This document shows, piece after piece, positions 14,701 to 25,790 of a stretch of 64,000 nucleotides of DNA. The notes below the pieces were generated by a model, which was given only the letters and a program-made list of their open reading frames with translations, searched no databases and had not been told where the DNA came from. The DNA comes from an uncultured Flavobacteriaceae bacterium (lineage in GTDB: Bacteria; Bacteroidota; Bacteroidia; Flavobacteriales; Flavobacteriaceae). Every line of letters begins with the position of its first letter. The first letter of the stretch is position 1. The stretch covers positions 682,001 through 746,000 of the forward strand of contig CANLQD010000003.1 in the NCBI GenBank assembly GCA_947493175.1. Reading direction: 5' to 3'. The translations under genes and the position numbers were made by a program.

Positions 14701-15054
14701 TCAATGCTTTCTACATGCTTAGTTTCCGATTCATTTTCGACGCCCGCCTGACCGGAAACGGCCTAACGAACGCTTAGCTTCTTTAGTTTTTGTGCCGTTA
14801 GCGAAGCCCTAACAGCCTTATATCGACCTTTATGGTGCTCCGTATTGAATCGCCGTCGACAGAGGCTATTCAGGAACATCTCGCTTCCCTACCTTGTAAG
14901 GACGAGGCTAAATCTTACTATAATTCAGATTAAGCGGCAAGAGCGTAGTTATTATCGCCAATTAAAAGTGTGAAATATGAGATTAACGAGCTGTATCCCA
15001 GCGCTCGGCATGCTTACATCGCCATTGGTCTCGCTGTCAAAACCAGTCGGCCCC
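14660..15054 (-). ncRNA. ssrA: Transfer-messenger RNA (tmRNA)
   Basis: The minus strand begins GGGGCCGACTGGTTTTGACA at 15054, a standard tmRNA 5' end, and ends in a TPsiC arm (GGGTTCGAATCCCTCC) and CGGCTCC, which pairs with the 5' end as an acceptor stem; the CCA is not encoded. The tag frame at 14930-14959 reads GDNNYALAA followed by TAA, the Bacteroidota type of tag. It rescues ribosomes stalled on broken mRNAs. The 3' end is next to the integrase of the element. Confidence 0.95.
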
Positions 15055-15066
15055 ATAATGAGATAG

Positions 15067-15074
15067 CAAATCTA
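15067..15074 (-). promoter_or_regulatory. Promoter box of the tmRNA gene
   Basis: TAGATTTG on the minus strand (15067-15074) matches TAnnTTTG and lies 12 nt upstream of the mature 5' end, giving a short precursor. No convincing -33 element is seen. Confidence 0.6.
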
Positions 15075-15095
15075 CGATTCGCGTAATCGAATTAT

Positions 15096-15141
15096 GCCCT
15101 GAGTACTTCGGCTATGCTCAGCATAAACTTCGTCAAAGGGC
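15096..15141. repeat. REP-like intergenic sequence
   Basis: GCCCTGAG and AGGGC arms enclose ACTTCGGCTATGCTCAGC, a variant of the CTTCGACTACGCTCAGC-type intergenic repeats common in Bacteroidota genomes, from memory. The rest of the gene-free stretch 15075-15474 shows only short TTGAACCTTGAAC words near 15428-15440 and no gene. Confidence 0.45.
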
Positions 15142-15474
15142 GGTATCATCAATCTCATTGTTTTTTCAAAGAACGGGCCTCTCGCACTTAAACCGATAGC
15201 GCTATGATTTTAGACTTCCCGCAAAAACCACCCTTCATTCATCGGACGTAAATGCGTAAAGACCAAGCACCAAAGATACCCCAAAAAGTATTCCAAAAAA
15301 AGTTTTGTCATGCCCATGGCATCTGTTACATTTGAAACAGTCTCTTAAACGGTTCAAGGCTTAAAAGTGCCGTTGGTACGTTCAAAGTGTCGTCTACAAC
15401 CAATGACCGCAAAAAGCACCTTGGACATTGAACCTTGAACAGCCAGGAAGTAGCAACCAAACAATAAGCATTCT

Positions 15475-16680
15475 ATGAAATTCGGACTCATCCGCGAACG
15501 CAAAAACCCGCCAGACCGCCGTGTCGTGCTCTCTCCCACAGCCTGCCAAAAAGTCCTTTCCACCTATCCAAAGGCCGAAATCCTTGTTGAACCCTCTCCC
15601 ATACGCACCTTTACCGATGCCGAATACGAAGCGGCCGGACTCGAAGTCGCCTCGCACATGGAAGATTGCGATGTGCTATTGGGCGTCAAAGAGGTACCCA
15701 TTGAAAACCTCATCCCCGATAAAAAATACTTCTTCTTCTCCCATACCATTAAAAAACAACACTACAACCGGGCGTTGCTACGGGCCATTCTCGAAAAAAA
15801 AATCGAGCTCTATGATCATGAAGTGATTACCAATACCAAGGGAGTACGTCTGGTAGCTTTTGGGCGCTATGCCGGTATCGTAGGCGCCTATAACGGTTTT
15901 CGTACGTACGGGCTCAAATACGGGCTGTTCGATCTACCAAAGGCAGAGACCTTGCCCGACCAACAGGGGCTCATCGCGGCACTTCAAAAAATAACCCTCC
16001 CCCCGATCAAAATCCTCCTCACGGGACGCGGGCGTGTCGGCAATGGTGCACGGGAAATGCTCGATGCCATGAACTTACGACGCGTGAATGTAGGCGAGTA
16101 CCTAGAAGAAACCTTCGATGAACCGGTCTACTGCCAAATCGATGCTTCGGAGTACAACAAACGCAAAGATGGTGTGCGCGGCAACAAGGCCGATTTTTTT
16201 GCGAATCCGCAGGAGTACAAATCGAACTTCTTCCGCTTCGCCCAGGTCACCGACTTTTACATCGCCGGCCATTTTTACGGCCAAGGTGCCCCCTATCTTT
16301 ATACCCGTGAAGATGCCAAACGGCCAGATTTCAACATCAGCGTAGTGGCCGATGTGAGTTGTGATATCGACGGGCCGATCGCGAGTACCCTACGCCCTTC
16401 GACCATCGCCGAACCCAATTATGGTTACGACCCGATGACCGAATCGGAGACCGATTTTAAAAACCCTGAGGCAATTGCCGTCATGGCCGTTGACAATCTT
16501 CCCTGCGAACTCCCGCGCGATGCCAGCATCGGTTTTGGGGAGGCCTTTGTTAAATATGTGATTCCCGCCTTTTACAATGGCGATGCAGATGGCATTTTAC
16601 AACGTGCCCGGATGACCCAAAACGGAAAACTGACACCAAAGTATGCTTATCTTCAGGATTATATCAATGGAAATTCATGA
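15475..16680 (+). CDS. NAD(P)-dependent oxidoreductase, saccharopine/alanine dehydrogenase-like
   Basis: A 401-aa protein of the alanine dehydrogenase/PNT and LYS1-type saccharopine dehydrogenase superfamily. The N-terminal domain starts MKFGLIRERKNPPDRRVVL, with the typical RE-x-K-x-PPDRRV pattern; a second strand block has VLLGVKEVP and SHTIKKQ. A Rossmann loop, ILLTGRGRVGNGA, is near residue 180 and ISVVADVSCDIDGPI near 300 is the family's cofactor/substrate block. The length is that of LYS1-like enzymes, which are expected to interconvert saccharopine with lysine and 2-oxoglutarate, but the true substrate is not readable. No operon partner. It is the first host-type gene right of the tmRNA, with visibly higher GC than the element. 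Confidence 0.8.
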   Translation: MKFGLIRERKNPPDRRVVLSPTACQKVLSTYPKAEILVEPSPIRTFTDAEYEAAGLEVASHMEDCDVLLGVKEVPIENLIPDKKYFFFSHTIKKQHYNRALLRAILEKKIELYDHEVITNTKGVRLVAFGRYAGIVGAYNGFRTYGLKYGLFDLPKAETLPDQQGLIAALQKITLPPIKILLTGRGRVGNGAREMLDAMNLRRVNVGEYLEETFDEPVYCQIDASEYNKRKDGVRGNKADFFANPQEYKSNFFRFAQVTDFYIAGHFYGQGAPYLYTREDAKRPDFNISVVADVSCDIDGPIASTLRPSTIAEPNYGYDPMTESETDFKNPEAIAVMAVDNLPCELPRDASIGFGEAFVKYVIPAFYNGDADGILQRARMTQNGKLTPKYAYLQDYINGNS

Positions 16681-16820
16681 TACGCCGTACGATTTACCGA
16701 CAAAAAATGTAAATCATCGTGTTTTTCGATAGGATGGTCCAAAACCGGTGGGGTACAACGAGTTTCTGTTGTTATATTATGAATTTATCATAATTTCGTT
16801 CACCATTTATAGGGTGTTAT

Positions 16821-19800
16821 ATGGCCTCTGACCAAATTGTTCAACAAAAAATTGCTAAATCTACGATTGTAAAGCGGTTATGCTTCACCTTGGTATTTCT
16901 ATTGGTTTCGATAACGGTAGCGGCACAAGACTCTGATGGAGATGGCATCAACGATGTTTTTGACAATTGCCCTTCGATTGCCAACCCCACGCAGGATGAT
17001 GCAGACGGAGATGGTTTCGGGGATGCTTGCGATAACGACAACGACAACGATGGTTTACCGGATGGGTTCGACAACTGCCCTTCTGCATTTAATAACGGCC
17101 AAGCGGATGTCGATGGTGATGGTCTTGGAGATGCTTGCGACAACTGCCCTTCCATTTTCAATGCGCCACAGGCCGATGCTGACGGCGACGGTGTCGGTGA
17201 CCTCTGCGATAGCTGTCCGGGAGTCGTTAACGAAAACGTTGATACCGATGGCGATGGTACCGATAACGCCTGCGACACTGATGACGACGGCGACGGTATA
17301 CCGGATATTGCAGATAACTGTCCTTTGGATGTTGGCGCTAGTGCCGATTCGGATGGTGACGGTGTAGGTGATTTATGTGACAACTGCGTCGGTACCCCCA
17401 ATCCTGGTCAAGGAGATAATGATGGAGATGGCTTGGGCAATGATTGTGACCCCGATGATGACAACGATGGTGTGGATGATACGACAGACCTTTGCCCATT
17501 CGCAGCAGACCCCTTAAATACAGATAGTGATGGTGATGGTGTCGGCGATGTCTGTGACGCTTGTCCCTTTTTCGCATTCGAGCCCGCCACCGACGGTGAC
17601 GGTGACGGTGTTCCCGACGTATGCGACCTCTGTGTAGCCACTCCCAATCCGGATCAACTTGATACCGATGGCGACGGAACGGGCGATGCCTGTGAAACCG
17701 ATGGCGATAGTGACAATGACGGTATTTTAGACGGGGTAGATAACTGCCCTATGAACTATAATCCGTTGCAAGCAGACGCCGACAGCGATGGTATCGGCGA
17801 TGTCTGCGATGTCGATGCCGATAACGATGGGATTAAAAATACCTACGACTGCGAAATTGGCATTTACAATGCTAGTTTTGAAGCACCTCAAGGTCCCCCT
17901 TACTACGGAGCTGCAGACCAATGGTTGCTAACCCCAGCTGGTAGTAACTCCTCTGGAACGCATGATATTTTCAATAACAACTATATTGCAGCCGCAGATG
18001 GCAGCCAGTTTCTGTTTATAAATACGCCTCAGACAGGAGCTCCCGTAGGAACCGTTACGCTAAACCGACCGATTTCTACCTTTGAGCGCGACTCTTACAT
18101 TTTGACCATCGCAGTTGGTGATGGAAGTCAAGACAGTCCTTTTCGCAACGATGGTATCTCAACAATTGAAGTTGGTTACGGAAACGATGCGACAAGCTTT
18201 ACACCACTTGCCGGGGCAACCCGTGTCATTGATGGGGCTACCGAAACCCCCGCAGGTACTTGGACAGATTTTGATATCTCCTTTACGGTACCCGATGCAA
18301 GTGCTGCCTTGGGACAAGGAATTCTGATACGCATTACCCACGAAGGGCAAGGTGCCGGACCAACTCGTGCCTATGCCGGTAATTACGATAATATTCGACT
18401 TGCCCGTGATTCGGATGGTGATGGTATTTCGAATTGTCTTGACACCGATTCGGACGGGGATGGCTGTTTCGATGCCGAAGAATTGGGATATGCCGCTGAT
18501 GCGAGCGGGGTTTTATTGGGTACCGGTGTTACCCCTGATGGCAGGGTAAGCGGTTTTCCGTTGTACAGAGGGTACCAAGGTAGTAGACCGCTTGTAATCG
18601 ATGCTACCATTACAGGTTGTATCCCGGAAGATACCGATGGGGATGGCAACCCGGATGGAGACCGCCTTACCTATAACGCAAGCCGAACCGAAATCTATGA
18701 TGATTTTGATCAAGATAATGATAATGATGGCATTGACGACGACGACGAGGGCTGTGGGCTTACTATGAATGGTATCGCTAGACAACCCTACAATTTTGAA
18801 TTCCCGGCTAACAATTTTATCTATGCCCCACCTTTTGGTGTCAATGAACCTTTTAACGGAGGGGCCATTGCCGTAGATTTTTGGACATCGAGCGCCCCTT
18901 CGCTCACCGGTGTTCATTTGGTCGCAGCAGATGACTATCCTACCACGGTCGGGGGCACCGAGACCTATCCTGCCGATTTTGAGACCGACGCTACCCATTT
19001 ACCGGACAACCCCTCAGCGGGATATGCGGAGGCGGCCTATTTTAAAAATGATTCGTACTTATATATAAACGGTACCGCTTCAATCATACAAAATGCCAGT
19101 GTAACCGAATTAGTTACAATCGATAATACGGGTTATCAAGTGACTGTAGCGATTGGAGACGGGGTGGACCATGACAGTGCCTTCCGGAATGATGGCGTAT
19201 CCTTGATCGAAGCCGGTTACATGAACGGGGGGGTGTTTACACCTTTAGGATCATTGACCGTGCAACCCTGGGAAACTCCCAACGGTATGTGGAAAGATTT
19301 CAGTTTCTCTTTTGCAACCACTCCAGCATCGATTGGGGAACGGATGATCATTCGCATCAACCACACCATAAACGCCGCGCTTAATCAACAAAGGGGAAGC
19401 TATGACCATATCCGGATCAACTACGACACCGATCTCGATGGCCTTGCCGATTGCAAGGATTTCGATTCTGATGATGACGCCTGTCCTGATGTACGTGAGC
19501 AAGGATATGACGACGACGACGATGATGGCCAGTTGGGCAATTCCCCTGCTCCGGTCGACGGCGATGGCCGGGTTACCGGTACACCGGGATACACCACCCC
19601 GGTAGACCCCAATGTAAGAATACCGGGTAGCGTTACTATAGACACCCCGTTGGCAGATACGGAAGTCTGCGAAGGGGATACGGTTACCTTTACCGTAGGT
19701 GCTACCAGTGGAAGCGGTTCCACACTTCGTTATGAATGGACGGTGAGCACCGATGGCGGCCTTACCTATGGAGCACCTTTGGCAGAAACCAGCAATACGC

Positions 19801-22682
19801 TGACTTTTACCTCTGCAGCGGCCGATGACGGAAACTTTTATCGCGTAGAAGTATATGCAGATGACTATTTGTGTGAACAGGAATCCATCGGAGAATTGAC
19901 CTTCTTTACACCGCCGGCCTTAACCGATTTAACAGCTGCTGCCAGCGCGGTTTGCTCAGGTGCCGATGCTGTGTTTACCCTTACGGGAGACCCCGACGAC
20001 ATCATCACTTATACCACCGACGGAAGTGCTACCACCCCGACCATCACCTTGGATGCCTTAGGGGAAGCAACCGTTACGGTAGCGGGCATTACCGCTGATA
20101 CTACCTTGGAGGTAATCTCTATTCAAGATGATGTCACAAGCTGTTCCGATACTTCTACCGAAACAGAAACGGTGACCATCATACCTTTACCAACGGTCAT
20201 TACGCCGACGGTGACGAATGCATCGATATGTGCTGGAGATGATGCCGTTTTCACATTAAACGGAGATGCCGATGACATTATAGGCTACACTGTCGATGGC
20301 GGTAGCACTACCAATAGCATCACCTTAGACGGAACGGGTGCGGCTACCGTAACGGTACCTGCCATTTCCGTAGATACCACCTTGGAAGTACTAACGGTAG
20401 AAGACGATGTAACTGGCTGTATCGGCAATGGTACGGGAGCAGAAACAGCTACGGTTACAGTGAATGTAGTGCCCGTCTTAGTCTTTAGCAACCCAGCATG
20501 TGCAGCAGATTTATTGACCTATTCGGTCGATTTCACTGTAAACGCCGGTACCGTATCGGTCAACTTCGGCACCATTAGTGGCTTAACAGTATCGGCCATA
20601 CCGGCCGGTACCGATATCACCGTTACCGTCGACAACAACGGTTGTATCCGTACCTTCCCATTTACAGCAATAGACTGTAGTTGTCCTACAATCGACGCAC
20701 CCGTAAATCCCGTGGATGCAAACGTCTGCCTTGGAGATCCTACTCCCACGCTGTCGGTAAGCTTGCCCGCTGCCGGAGTGGGCGATCAGGTCAATTGGTA
20801 TAGTACCCCTACCGGAGGCACTCCGCTTGCAACAGGATTAAGCTATACGCCTACCGATACGGCAGTAGGCACATATACCTATTACGCCGAATCAGAGCAG
20901 GCAGTATCAAGTTGTACCAGTGCTACAAGAACACCGGTGGCTTTGGAAATAACGGCGGTACCGACAGCGGAGGTGCGCGGAGATGTGAATACCTGTGACT
21001 CGTATACATTGCCAGCACTGAGCCTAGGCAACCAATATTACGACACTCCTGGCGGACCTAGCGGTGGCGGAACCATTCTAAACGCAGGGGATAGCATCAC
21101 ATCTACGCAAACAGTCTACATTTATAACGCGGCACCCGGAAACCCCAATTGTTTTGACGAAAGTAGCTTTTTAATCGCTATCGATGAGCAACCTGTTATC
21201 GACACCGTAGTAGCTATCTGTGAACCAGATTTATTGACTTATACGGTGACCTTCAACCTCAACATAGGAACCATAACGACTACCGCAGGAACCGTAGCAG
21301 GGAATACCATTATTGATATCCCTGCAGGTACCGATATCTCCATAACCGCTACGAACGGACTATGTAATGTAATCGTTCCGGTGGCGGCAGCCGATTGTAG
21401 CTGTCCTATCATTGAAGCCCCCATTAACCCAGTGAACGCGGCCATGTGCGAAGGCACACCCAATAGTTCCCTAGAAGTAGAACTTCCTGCAACTGGTCTG
21501 GGCGATATGGTCAATTGGTACGATACTCCTACAGGAGGCACCCCGGTCGCAACGGGCTTAAGCTTTACACCACCAGAAACAGCCATAGGAGTTTATAATT
21601 ACTACGCCGAGGCCCAACAAGCGGTTAATGGTTGTACGAGTGAACGCATTGAATTGACCATCTCAATTACCGAAATACCGGTGGCCGACACCTTTCCCGA
21701 TGTAGAGGCTTGCGAATCCTATACCTTACCACCACTAAGTGCCGACAATGCCTATTATTACGGGCCAGGAGGAATCGGTGCGACGATACCACCGGGGGAA
21801 ACGCTCTTCGACTCCCAAACGGTTTATATTTTCGCCCGGTCTAGCCAAAATCCCAACTGCATCGATGAGAGCAGTTATGAAGTAACGATTTTAGAGCGGC
21901 CCGTTATCGACTTTACCGAAACCGGGACCCTATGTGTCAACCTCGACGGTAGTGTGACACCCATTTTTTTAGGAGAGGATCTAGGAACTGGATTTACGTA
22001 CGATTGGACCCCTAACAACGATGTCGACGGAGACGGTATCGAGGAGGCCATTTTTATGGTCGAATCACCGGGAACCTACACCTTGGAAATAAGTTCGAAC
22101 ACTACAACCGCTGCCTGCCCCAGTGAACGCTATGAGGCGACCATAACGGAATCGGCGCAGCCTACCGATATTCAGGTGAATGTTTCTGCCGATGGCTTTT
22201 TGAACGCTGGGAACTTGATAACGGTCATCGCCACTTCAAGTGACGGAAACACCGATAGTTTTGAGTATAGCTTGGACAACATTGATGGTCCCTACCAGAA
22301 CTCCAATGTTTTTGAAAATGTTACCGGAGGTATCCATGTAGTTTATGTTCGTAATCGTTTTGGATGTGGCACTACATTGGCCAGTGATCCCTTCTTGGTA
22401 ATCAATTATCCGGCTTTTTTCACACCGAACGGCGATGGCAGCAACGATACTTGGAATATTCAAGGTCTTAACGAACCTACTAGTGTAGCCGAGGTATCTA
22501 TTAGTATTTTTGATCGCTATGGAAAACTCTTAGTTCAACTGTTTCCTGGTGGACCTGGTTGGGACGGGACGGTCAACGGAACCCGAATGCCATCGACCGA
22601 CTATTGGTTCAAGGCCAACTACCAAGACTTGGAAACCAACGAAACTATTCGTTTTGATGGACACTTCAGCCTGAAGAGATAA
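16821..22682 (+). CDS. Giant exported T9SS type B protein with thrombospondin type 3 repeats
   Basis: A 1,953-aa protein. Its signal peptide ([17 protein letters not shown]) is preceded by a basic stretch. Residues 36-340 are Ca-binding thrombospondin type 3 repeats (DSDGDG, DNCP units). Two related galactose-binding-like modules follow (about 345-530 and 650-870; both have RNDG and a tail LRITHEG or RINHT), separated by further D-rich repeats. Then come Ig-like domains in duplicated pairs ([13 protein letters not shown] and [13 protein letters not shown]; two copies of a CSCP..APVNPV unit). The last 85 residues are the gliding-motility-associated type B sorting domain ([31 protein letters not shown]). 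It is probably secreted by the type IX system and attached to the surface, with roles in adhesion or matrix binding by family precedent. Confidence 0.88.
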   Translation: MASDQIVQQKIAKSTIVKRLCFTLVFLLVSITVAAQDSDGDGINDVFDNCPSIANPTQDDADGDGFGDACDNDNDNDGLPDGFDNCPSAFNNGQADVDGDGLGDACDNCPSIFNAPQADADGDGVGDLCDSCPGVVNENVDTDGDGTDNACDTDDDGDGIPDIADNCPLDVGASADSDGDGVGDLCDNCVGTPNPGQGDNDGDGLGNDCDPDDDNDGVDDTTDLCPFAADPLNTDSDGDGVGDVCDACPFFAFEPATDGDGDGVPDVCDLCVATPNPDQLDTDGDGTGDACETDGDSDNDGILDGVDNCPMNYNPLQADADSDGIGDVCDVDADNDGIKNTYDCEIGIYNASFEAPQGPPYYGAADQWLLTPAGSNSSGTHDIFNNNYIAAADGSQFLFINTPQTGAPVGTVTLNRPISTFERDSYILTIAVGDGSQDSPFRNDGISTIEVGYGNDATSFTPLAGATRVIDGATETPAGTWTDFDISFTVPDASAALGQGILIRITHEGQGAGPTRAYAGNYDNIRLARDSDGDGISNCLDTDSDGDGCFDAEELGYAADASGVLLGTGVTPDGRVSGFPLYRGYQGSRPLVIDATITGCIPEDTDGDGNPDGDRLTYNASRTEIYDDFDQDNDNDGIDDDDEGCGLTMNGIARQPYNFEFPANNFIYAPPFGVNEPFNGGAIAVDFWTSSAPSLTGVHLVAADDYPTTVGGTETYPADFETDATHLPDNPSAGYAEAAYFKNDSYLYINGTASIIQNASVTELVTIDNTGYQVTVAIGDGVDHDSAFRNDGVSLIEAGYMNGGVFTPLGSLTVQPWETPNGMWKDFSFSFATTPASIGERMIIRINHTINAALNQQRGSYDHIRINYDTDLDGLADCKDFDSDDDACPDVREQGYDDDDDDGQLGNSPAPVDGDGRVTGTPGYTTPVDPNVRIPGSVTIDTPLADTEVCEGDTVTFTVGATSGSGSTLRYEWTVSTDGGLTYGAPLAETSNTLTFTSAAADDGNFYRVEVYADDYLCEQESIGELTFFTPPALTDLTAAASAVCSGADAVFTLTGDPDDIITYTTDGSATTPTITLDALGEATVTVAGITADTTLEVISIQDDVTSCSDTSTETETVTIIPLPTVITPTVTNASICAGDDAVFTLNGDADDIIGYTVDGGSTTNSITLDGTGAATVTVPAISVDTTLEVLTVEDDVTGCIGNGTGAETATVTVNVVPVLVFSNPACAADLLTYSVDFTVNAGTVSVNFGTISGLTVSAIPAGTDITVTVDNNGCIRTFPFTAIDCSCPTIDAPVNPVDANVCLGDPTPTLSVSLPAAGVGDQVNWYSTPTGGTPLATGLSYTPTDTAVGTYTYYAESEQAVSSCTSATRTPVALEITAVPTAEVRGDVNTCDSYTLPALSLGNQYYDTPGGPSGGGTILNAGDSITSTQTVYIYNAAPGNPNCFDESSFLIAIDEQPVIDTVVAICEPDLLTYTVTFNLNIGTITTTAGTVAGNTIIDIPAGTDISITATNGLCNVIVPVAAADCSCPIIEAPINPVNAAMCEGTPNSSLEVELPATGLGDMVNWYDTPTGGTPVATGLSFTPPETAIGVYNYYAEAQQAVNGCTSERIELTISITEIPVADTFPDVEACESYTLPPLSADNAYYYGPGGIGATIPPGETLFDSQTVYIFARSSQNPNCIDESSYEVTILERPVIDFTETGTLCVNLDGSVTPIFLGEDLGTGFTYDWTPNNDVDGDGIEEAIFMVESPGTYTLEISSNTTTAACPSERYEATITESAQPTDIQVNVSADGFLNAGNLITVIATSSDGNTDSFEYSLDNIDGPYQNSNVFENVTGGIHVVYVRNRFGCGTTLASDPFLVINYPAFFTPNGDGSNDTWNIQGLNEPTSVAEVSISIFDRYGKLLVQLFPGGPGWDGTVNGTRMPSTDYWFKANYQDLETNETIRFDGHFSLKR

Positions 22683-22852
22683 GGCGTGGTCCAGTATTTT
22701 CTCCTCTTTCATATGCTTTATGCAGCACTTCATTTCATAGACGGCTTCTTGCCAAATATCCGTATATAAGAATCATTCATCGAAAATGATTTTTTTGGGA
22801 TTTCAACCTGTGCTAAAAAAGAGTATATTGAAAGGCTATTTTAGATATCCCT

Positions 22853-23116
22853 ATGACCTTTAATTGGATTTTAGACGAACAGGCCGACGAGAAATTAAAG
22901 AAATTCTGTGTAGAATTGGAATACCAACTACGACCAAAGATAATGCGTTTCTTGATGTCTCGATTAGAAAAGGAGTGTGGTGGTGACTTCTCCTGTTTTT
23001 ATTTTGATGTAGACCTCGGTTCCAGATGTATCACGCTTTCCCCTAAAACGCCTACGCGTTATATTAGCCTAATAGAAGCCGATTTTGAGATGGAAATCAA
23101 TCGTAATTGTTGCTAG
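22853..23116 (+). CDS. Hypothetical 87-aa protein
   Basis: An 87-aa soluble protein, MTFNWILDEQADEKLKKF, with a central helix (RPKIMRFLMSRLEKE), two Cys (CGGDFSC) and a C-terminal NRNCC. I recognise no domain. Its end overlaps the end of the convergent DUF1361 gene by 20 nt. Codon use is ordinary and the helix pattern plausible, so I keep it as a gene, with moderate confidence. Confidence 0.5.
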   Translation: MTFNWILDEQADEKLKKFCVELEYQLRPKIMRFLMSRLEKECGGDFSCFYFDVDLGSRCITLSPKTPTRYISLIEADFEMEINRNCC

Positions 23117-23768
23117 ATACGGTTAGGTTGCGAGGAACCAACGAACGGACCAAGGAAAATAATATCCACAAAAAACCGCCAAAGGCCAGCGTAATGTACC
23201 ATGTTTTTAGTTCCTGAAAACTATACGCCATCTGCTCAAGAAGTATAAGGGGCTTGGTCACCACATCCCACGAATTAAAACGAAGAAACCTGCCCAGATA
23301 AATTCCATATCCGCTTAAAAAGCAAGCAACGAACAGTACGGTACGGCCTACCTTTTCGGTAAAATTGGTCTGGAGCAAACGGTACACATCCCACAGCGAC
23401 AGCATCCCCAATAACAGGCCGTTAAAGGCAAACACAAATACCAAGAACAAATCATACCAGGGCAAGATAGATCGTTCATTTTGTAAATGGACCAAATCGG
23501 TGATGATATACGGACTGTTGGGAAAAAACAGGAGCCATAGACCAAGCCCCAGGAACAGCCATCCTTTGGCAATACGCTCTTTTCCCCAAAGCAGCAAACA
23601 CCTGGTAACCATAAAAGGAACGGCCGCCAAGAATAAATTCCATACCAGAAAAGAAAAAAAGAAATTATGGGTCATTCCGATTCGCAGCGCTAACAAAAGG
23701 CCAGCAAAACCGATAGACCCGATAAGGTTCAATATTGATGCATTTAGAGATATACGAGATAGTTTCAT
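23097..23768 (-). CDS. DUF1361 membrane protein
   Basis: A 223-aa polytopic membrane protein with about six segments. The DUF1361 hallmark LFFPNSPYIITDLVHL is near residues 80-95, then WYDLFLVFVFAFNG and, later, YGIYLGRFLRFNSWDV. The family has no known activity. It is the last gene of a seven-gene minus-strand cluster starting at 27265, 6 nt after its neighbour, with a winged-helix regulator and a Coq4-like protein; the cluster is best read as an envelope or membrane function. Confidence 0.85.
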   Translation of the reverse strand: MKLSRISLNASILNLIGSIGFAGLLLALRIGMTHNFFFSFLVWNLFLAAVPFMVTRCLLLWGKERIAKGWLFLGLGLWLLFFPNSPYIITDLVHLQNERSILPWYDLFLVFVFAFNGLLLGMLSLWDVYRLLQTNFTEKVGRTVLFVACFLSGYGIYLGRFLRFNSWDVVTKPLILLEQMAYSFQELKTWYITLAFGGFLWILFSLVRSLVPRNLTVSSNNYD

Positions 23769-23774
23769 TGATCG

Positions 23775-24068
23775 TCAGATTAAGAATTGTATATATAACA
23801 AAATAGCGACGCCGTTGAGCAAGCACAGAAAAATGGGTACAAGGTGTTCCTTGATATCCATCGGACTGCCCAAGAGGTTTACCAAAAGGGCAAAGGAGGT
23901 AAATGCCATAAGCACCGACGCAACAACCAGATAGGTGATGCCGAATACCCAAAAGAATCCTGGTTCAAAAATCAGCCGTAACAAGAAAACGAGATTGCCA
24001 ATGACCAAATTACCCATGGCCGCGTACGATGCGAAACGGTTGATCGGATGGCTGAACAGTTCTTTCAT
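23775..24068 (-). CDS. Small membrane protein of the DUF4173 cluster
   Basis: A 97-aa protein with about three membrane segments (FASYAAMGNLVIGNLVFLLRLIF, WVFGITYLVVASVLMAFTSF and LVPIFLCLLNGVAILLYIQFLI). It starts inside the DUF4173 stop (ATGA overlap at 24065-24068) and resembles in pattern the 96-aa protein at 25490-25780 (both end in a NIPIALFYINLL-type helix), suggesting an ancient duplication within the cluster. No function assigned. Confidence 0.75.
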   Translation of the reverse strand: MKELFSHPINRFASYAAMGNLVIGNLVFLLRLIFEPGFFWVFGITYLVVASVLMAFTSFALLVNLLGSPMDIKEHLVPIFLCLLNGVAILLYIQFLI

Positions 24069-25462
24069 GGCGTGTCATTTTGAACTAACTGATACAACGT
24101 AAGCTCTTGCCACGTTTTTTGCTCCTCTTCTTCTAAAAATTCCTGGTAACGGTCATTGATAGCAACCTCTTGTTCCAGCACCAATTGACTCCTATGGGTT
24201 TTACTGTAATCAATCAACTGTGGCAGGTTGCTATCGCTTAGGCGAAGCAGATAGGCGATATCTGGTCGATCTAGATAGTTAAGATTGTACCAGGTGATCG
24301 TTCGGTCCCACGGTACGGTAGTACCCAATACCAAAAAGGCAAATAGTATGGCGAAGTTTGTACGTAAGAGGTACATAAAGTTCTTTATTTGGGATACTTT
24401 GAAGTAGGCAGTTGTTAAACCGGCCAGCGTTAACAACAGATAGGCGAATACCCCGATACGTTTGTAGGTGAGCCCCAATGCCTCGACATAGACCCAATTT
24501 TTATAAAAGGTACTGAACACCAACGCTAGGTTCAATACGATCCAAACATAGGTCAGTTGCTTTAGTCTTCTATTGCCCTCATAAAAATTTAGATTTCCGC
24601 GGAAAAAATAAAGAATAATGGCAATGGCAATTAGGATGGAAAGGACCAAGGCATAAATACCTCTGTGCACAGAATTCGAATAATCGGCATTGTTGCCGAC
24701 ATCTGACTGGAACAGATAGAGAATGTCTGTCGACAAAAATAAGACCAAGAGCAAATTCAACGCCCCTAATACCATACTTCCCATAATATGTTCTTTCTCC
24801 ATCCGATTCCTATCTCCTTTTGAAAAAGGCATTTTTGGAGACGGCAATGTATTTCCCCTTGTGGCGTCGAACTGCCATAATTCGGAAGGTCGATAGGGTT
24901 CCAATAGATTAAGGAACAGCAGGTATCCCAAGAGCGTAAAGAACACCCATTGGATACTGACAAAACTCAAATCTATGCTCGCTATCAGGTTTTCAAAAAT
25001 GGGATTGGCATTGCGATATAGGGATACGAAGATGACGATCAATCCGACACTTAAAAAGGCACCCTTTATATAATTCGCTACCTGTGGGGAAAGGTTTTTG
25101 CGTTCCTGCTTGGGTCCGTTTTGAGCATCGACCAAATTCACCAAAAAACCCACAAAAAAGTTGATGGTTCCCGTAAAGCTGGCCATATATAACGAAGTCT
25201 TGGAAGCCATAGATTTGCCAATGAACACCGTTAGCGCCAAAAAGTGTACAAAAATGTGAAAGCTAGAGGTGTCGATAAATACCATGACCGCAGTAAAAAA
25301 GTACGGTATGGCATACATCCAGGAAAAAGACTTTTTGTTTCTGACCGTTGAAAGTACGGTGATGACCATAATTGAAAGCAGTACGAGATTGAGTCCAAAA
25401 CTTTTGTTATAGAACAACCAGCTAAAAGCAAAGGCCGCTACAATAGATTTGATATGATTCAT
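24065..25462 (-). CDS. DUF4173 membrane protein
   Basis: A 465-aa protein with about 11 membrane segments. DUF4153/DUF4173-type features include a long hydrophobic N-terminal half, an NPIFENLI-like segment near residue 155 and a C-terminal half ending in a soluble tail (RLSDSNLPQLIDYSKTHR, then a helix to the C-terminus). It is central to the cluster and translationally coupled to the 97-aa protein downstream. The family's role is unknown; it often accompanies small membrane proteins and wHTH regulators in Bacteroidota, from memory. Confidence 0.85.
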   Translation of the reverse strand: MNHIKSIVAAFAFSWLFYNKSFGLNLVLLSIMVITVLSTVRNKKSFSWMYAIPYFFTAVMVFIDTSSFHIFVHFLALTVFIGKSMASKTSLYMASFTGTINFFVGFLVNLVDAQNGPKQERKNLSPQVANYIKGAFLSVGLIVIFVSLYRNANPIFENLIASIDLSFVSIQWVFFTLLGYLLFLNLLEPYRPSELWQFDATRGNTLPSPKMPFSKGDRNRMEKEHIMGSMVLGALNLLLVLFLSTDILYLFQSDVGNNADYSNSVHRGIYALVLSILIAIAIILYFFRGNLNFYEGNRRLKQLTYVWIVLNLALVFSTFYKNWVYVEALGLTYKRIGVFAYLLLTLAGLTTAYFKVSQIKNFMYLLRTNFAILFAFLVLGTTVPWDRTITWYNLNYLDRPDIAYLLRLSDSNLPQLIDYSKTHRSQLVLEQEVAINDRYQEFLEEEEQKTWQELTLYQLVQNDTP

Positions 25463-25489
25463 AGTGGTATGTTTTAAAGAATTGTGTAT

Positions 25490-25780
25490 TTAAAGTAGGT
25501 TTATATAGAAAAGCGCTATGGGGATATTGGTAAGTACCGCCAGTAGTGTTGTCAGATGTTCTTTGTAATCGGTAAAATGGAGCAGGCCATTGATCAATAC
25601 AACTACCAATACGATCACGTTTACCAAGGCCGCCGTCATTGTATACCAGAAACCGATTCCTACAAAGCCCGTGTCCCCACTGCTTTTAAAAAGCAAGAGG
25701 CATACCGTACCAAGGATAAAACTGCCTAAGGCGATGCGCAAGGCATTTAGATTGATCGTGTGTTTGAAATTTATTTTCAT
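25490..25780 (-). CDS. Small membrane protein of the DUF4173 cluster
   Basis: A 96-aa protein with three membrane segments (ALRIALGSFILGTVCLLLF, FWYTMTAALVNVIVLVVVLINGL and LTTLLAVLTNIPIALFYINLL). It lies between the Coq4-like gene (10 nt upstream) and DUF4173 (27 nt downstream). Similar in size and shape to the 97-aa protein two genes on. No known activity. Confidence 0.75.
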   Translation of the reverse strand: MKINFKHTINLNALRIALGSFILGTVCLLLFKSSGDTGFVGIGFWYTMTAALVNVIVLVVVLINGLLHFTDYKEHLTTLLAVLTNIPIALFYINLL

Positions 25781-25790
25781 ATGGTCTGAT

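Noticed and set aside
16841..17401. Long minus-strand frame opposite the thrombospondin repeats
   Set aside because: Its Ser/Pro/Thr-rich product is only the complement of repeated DGDG codons; no start context or domain.
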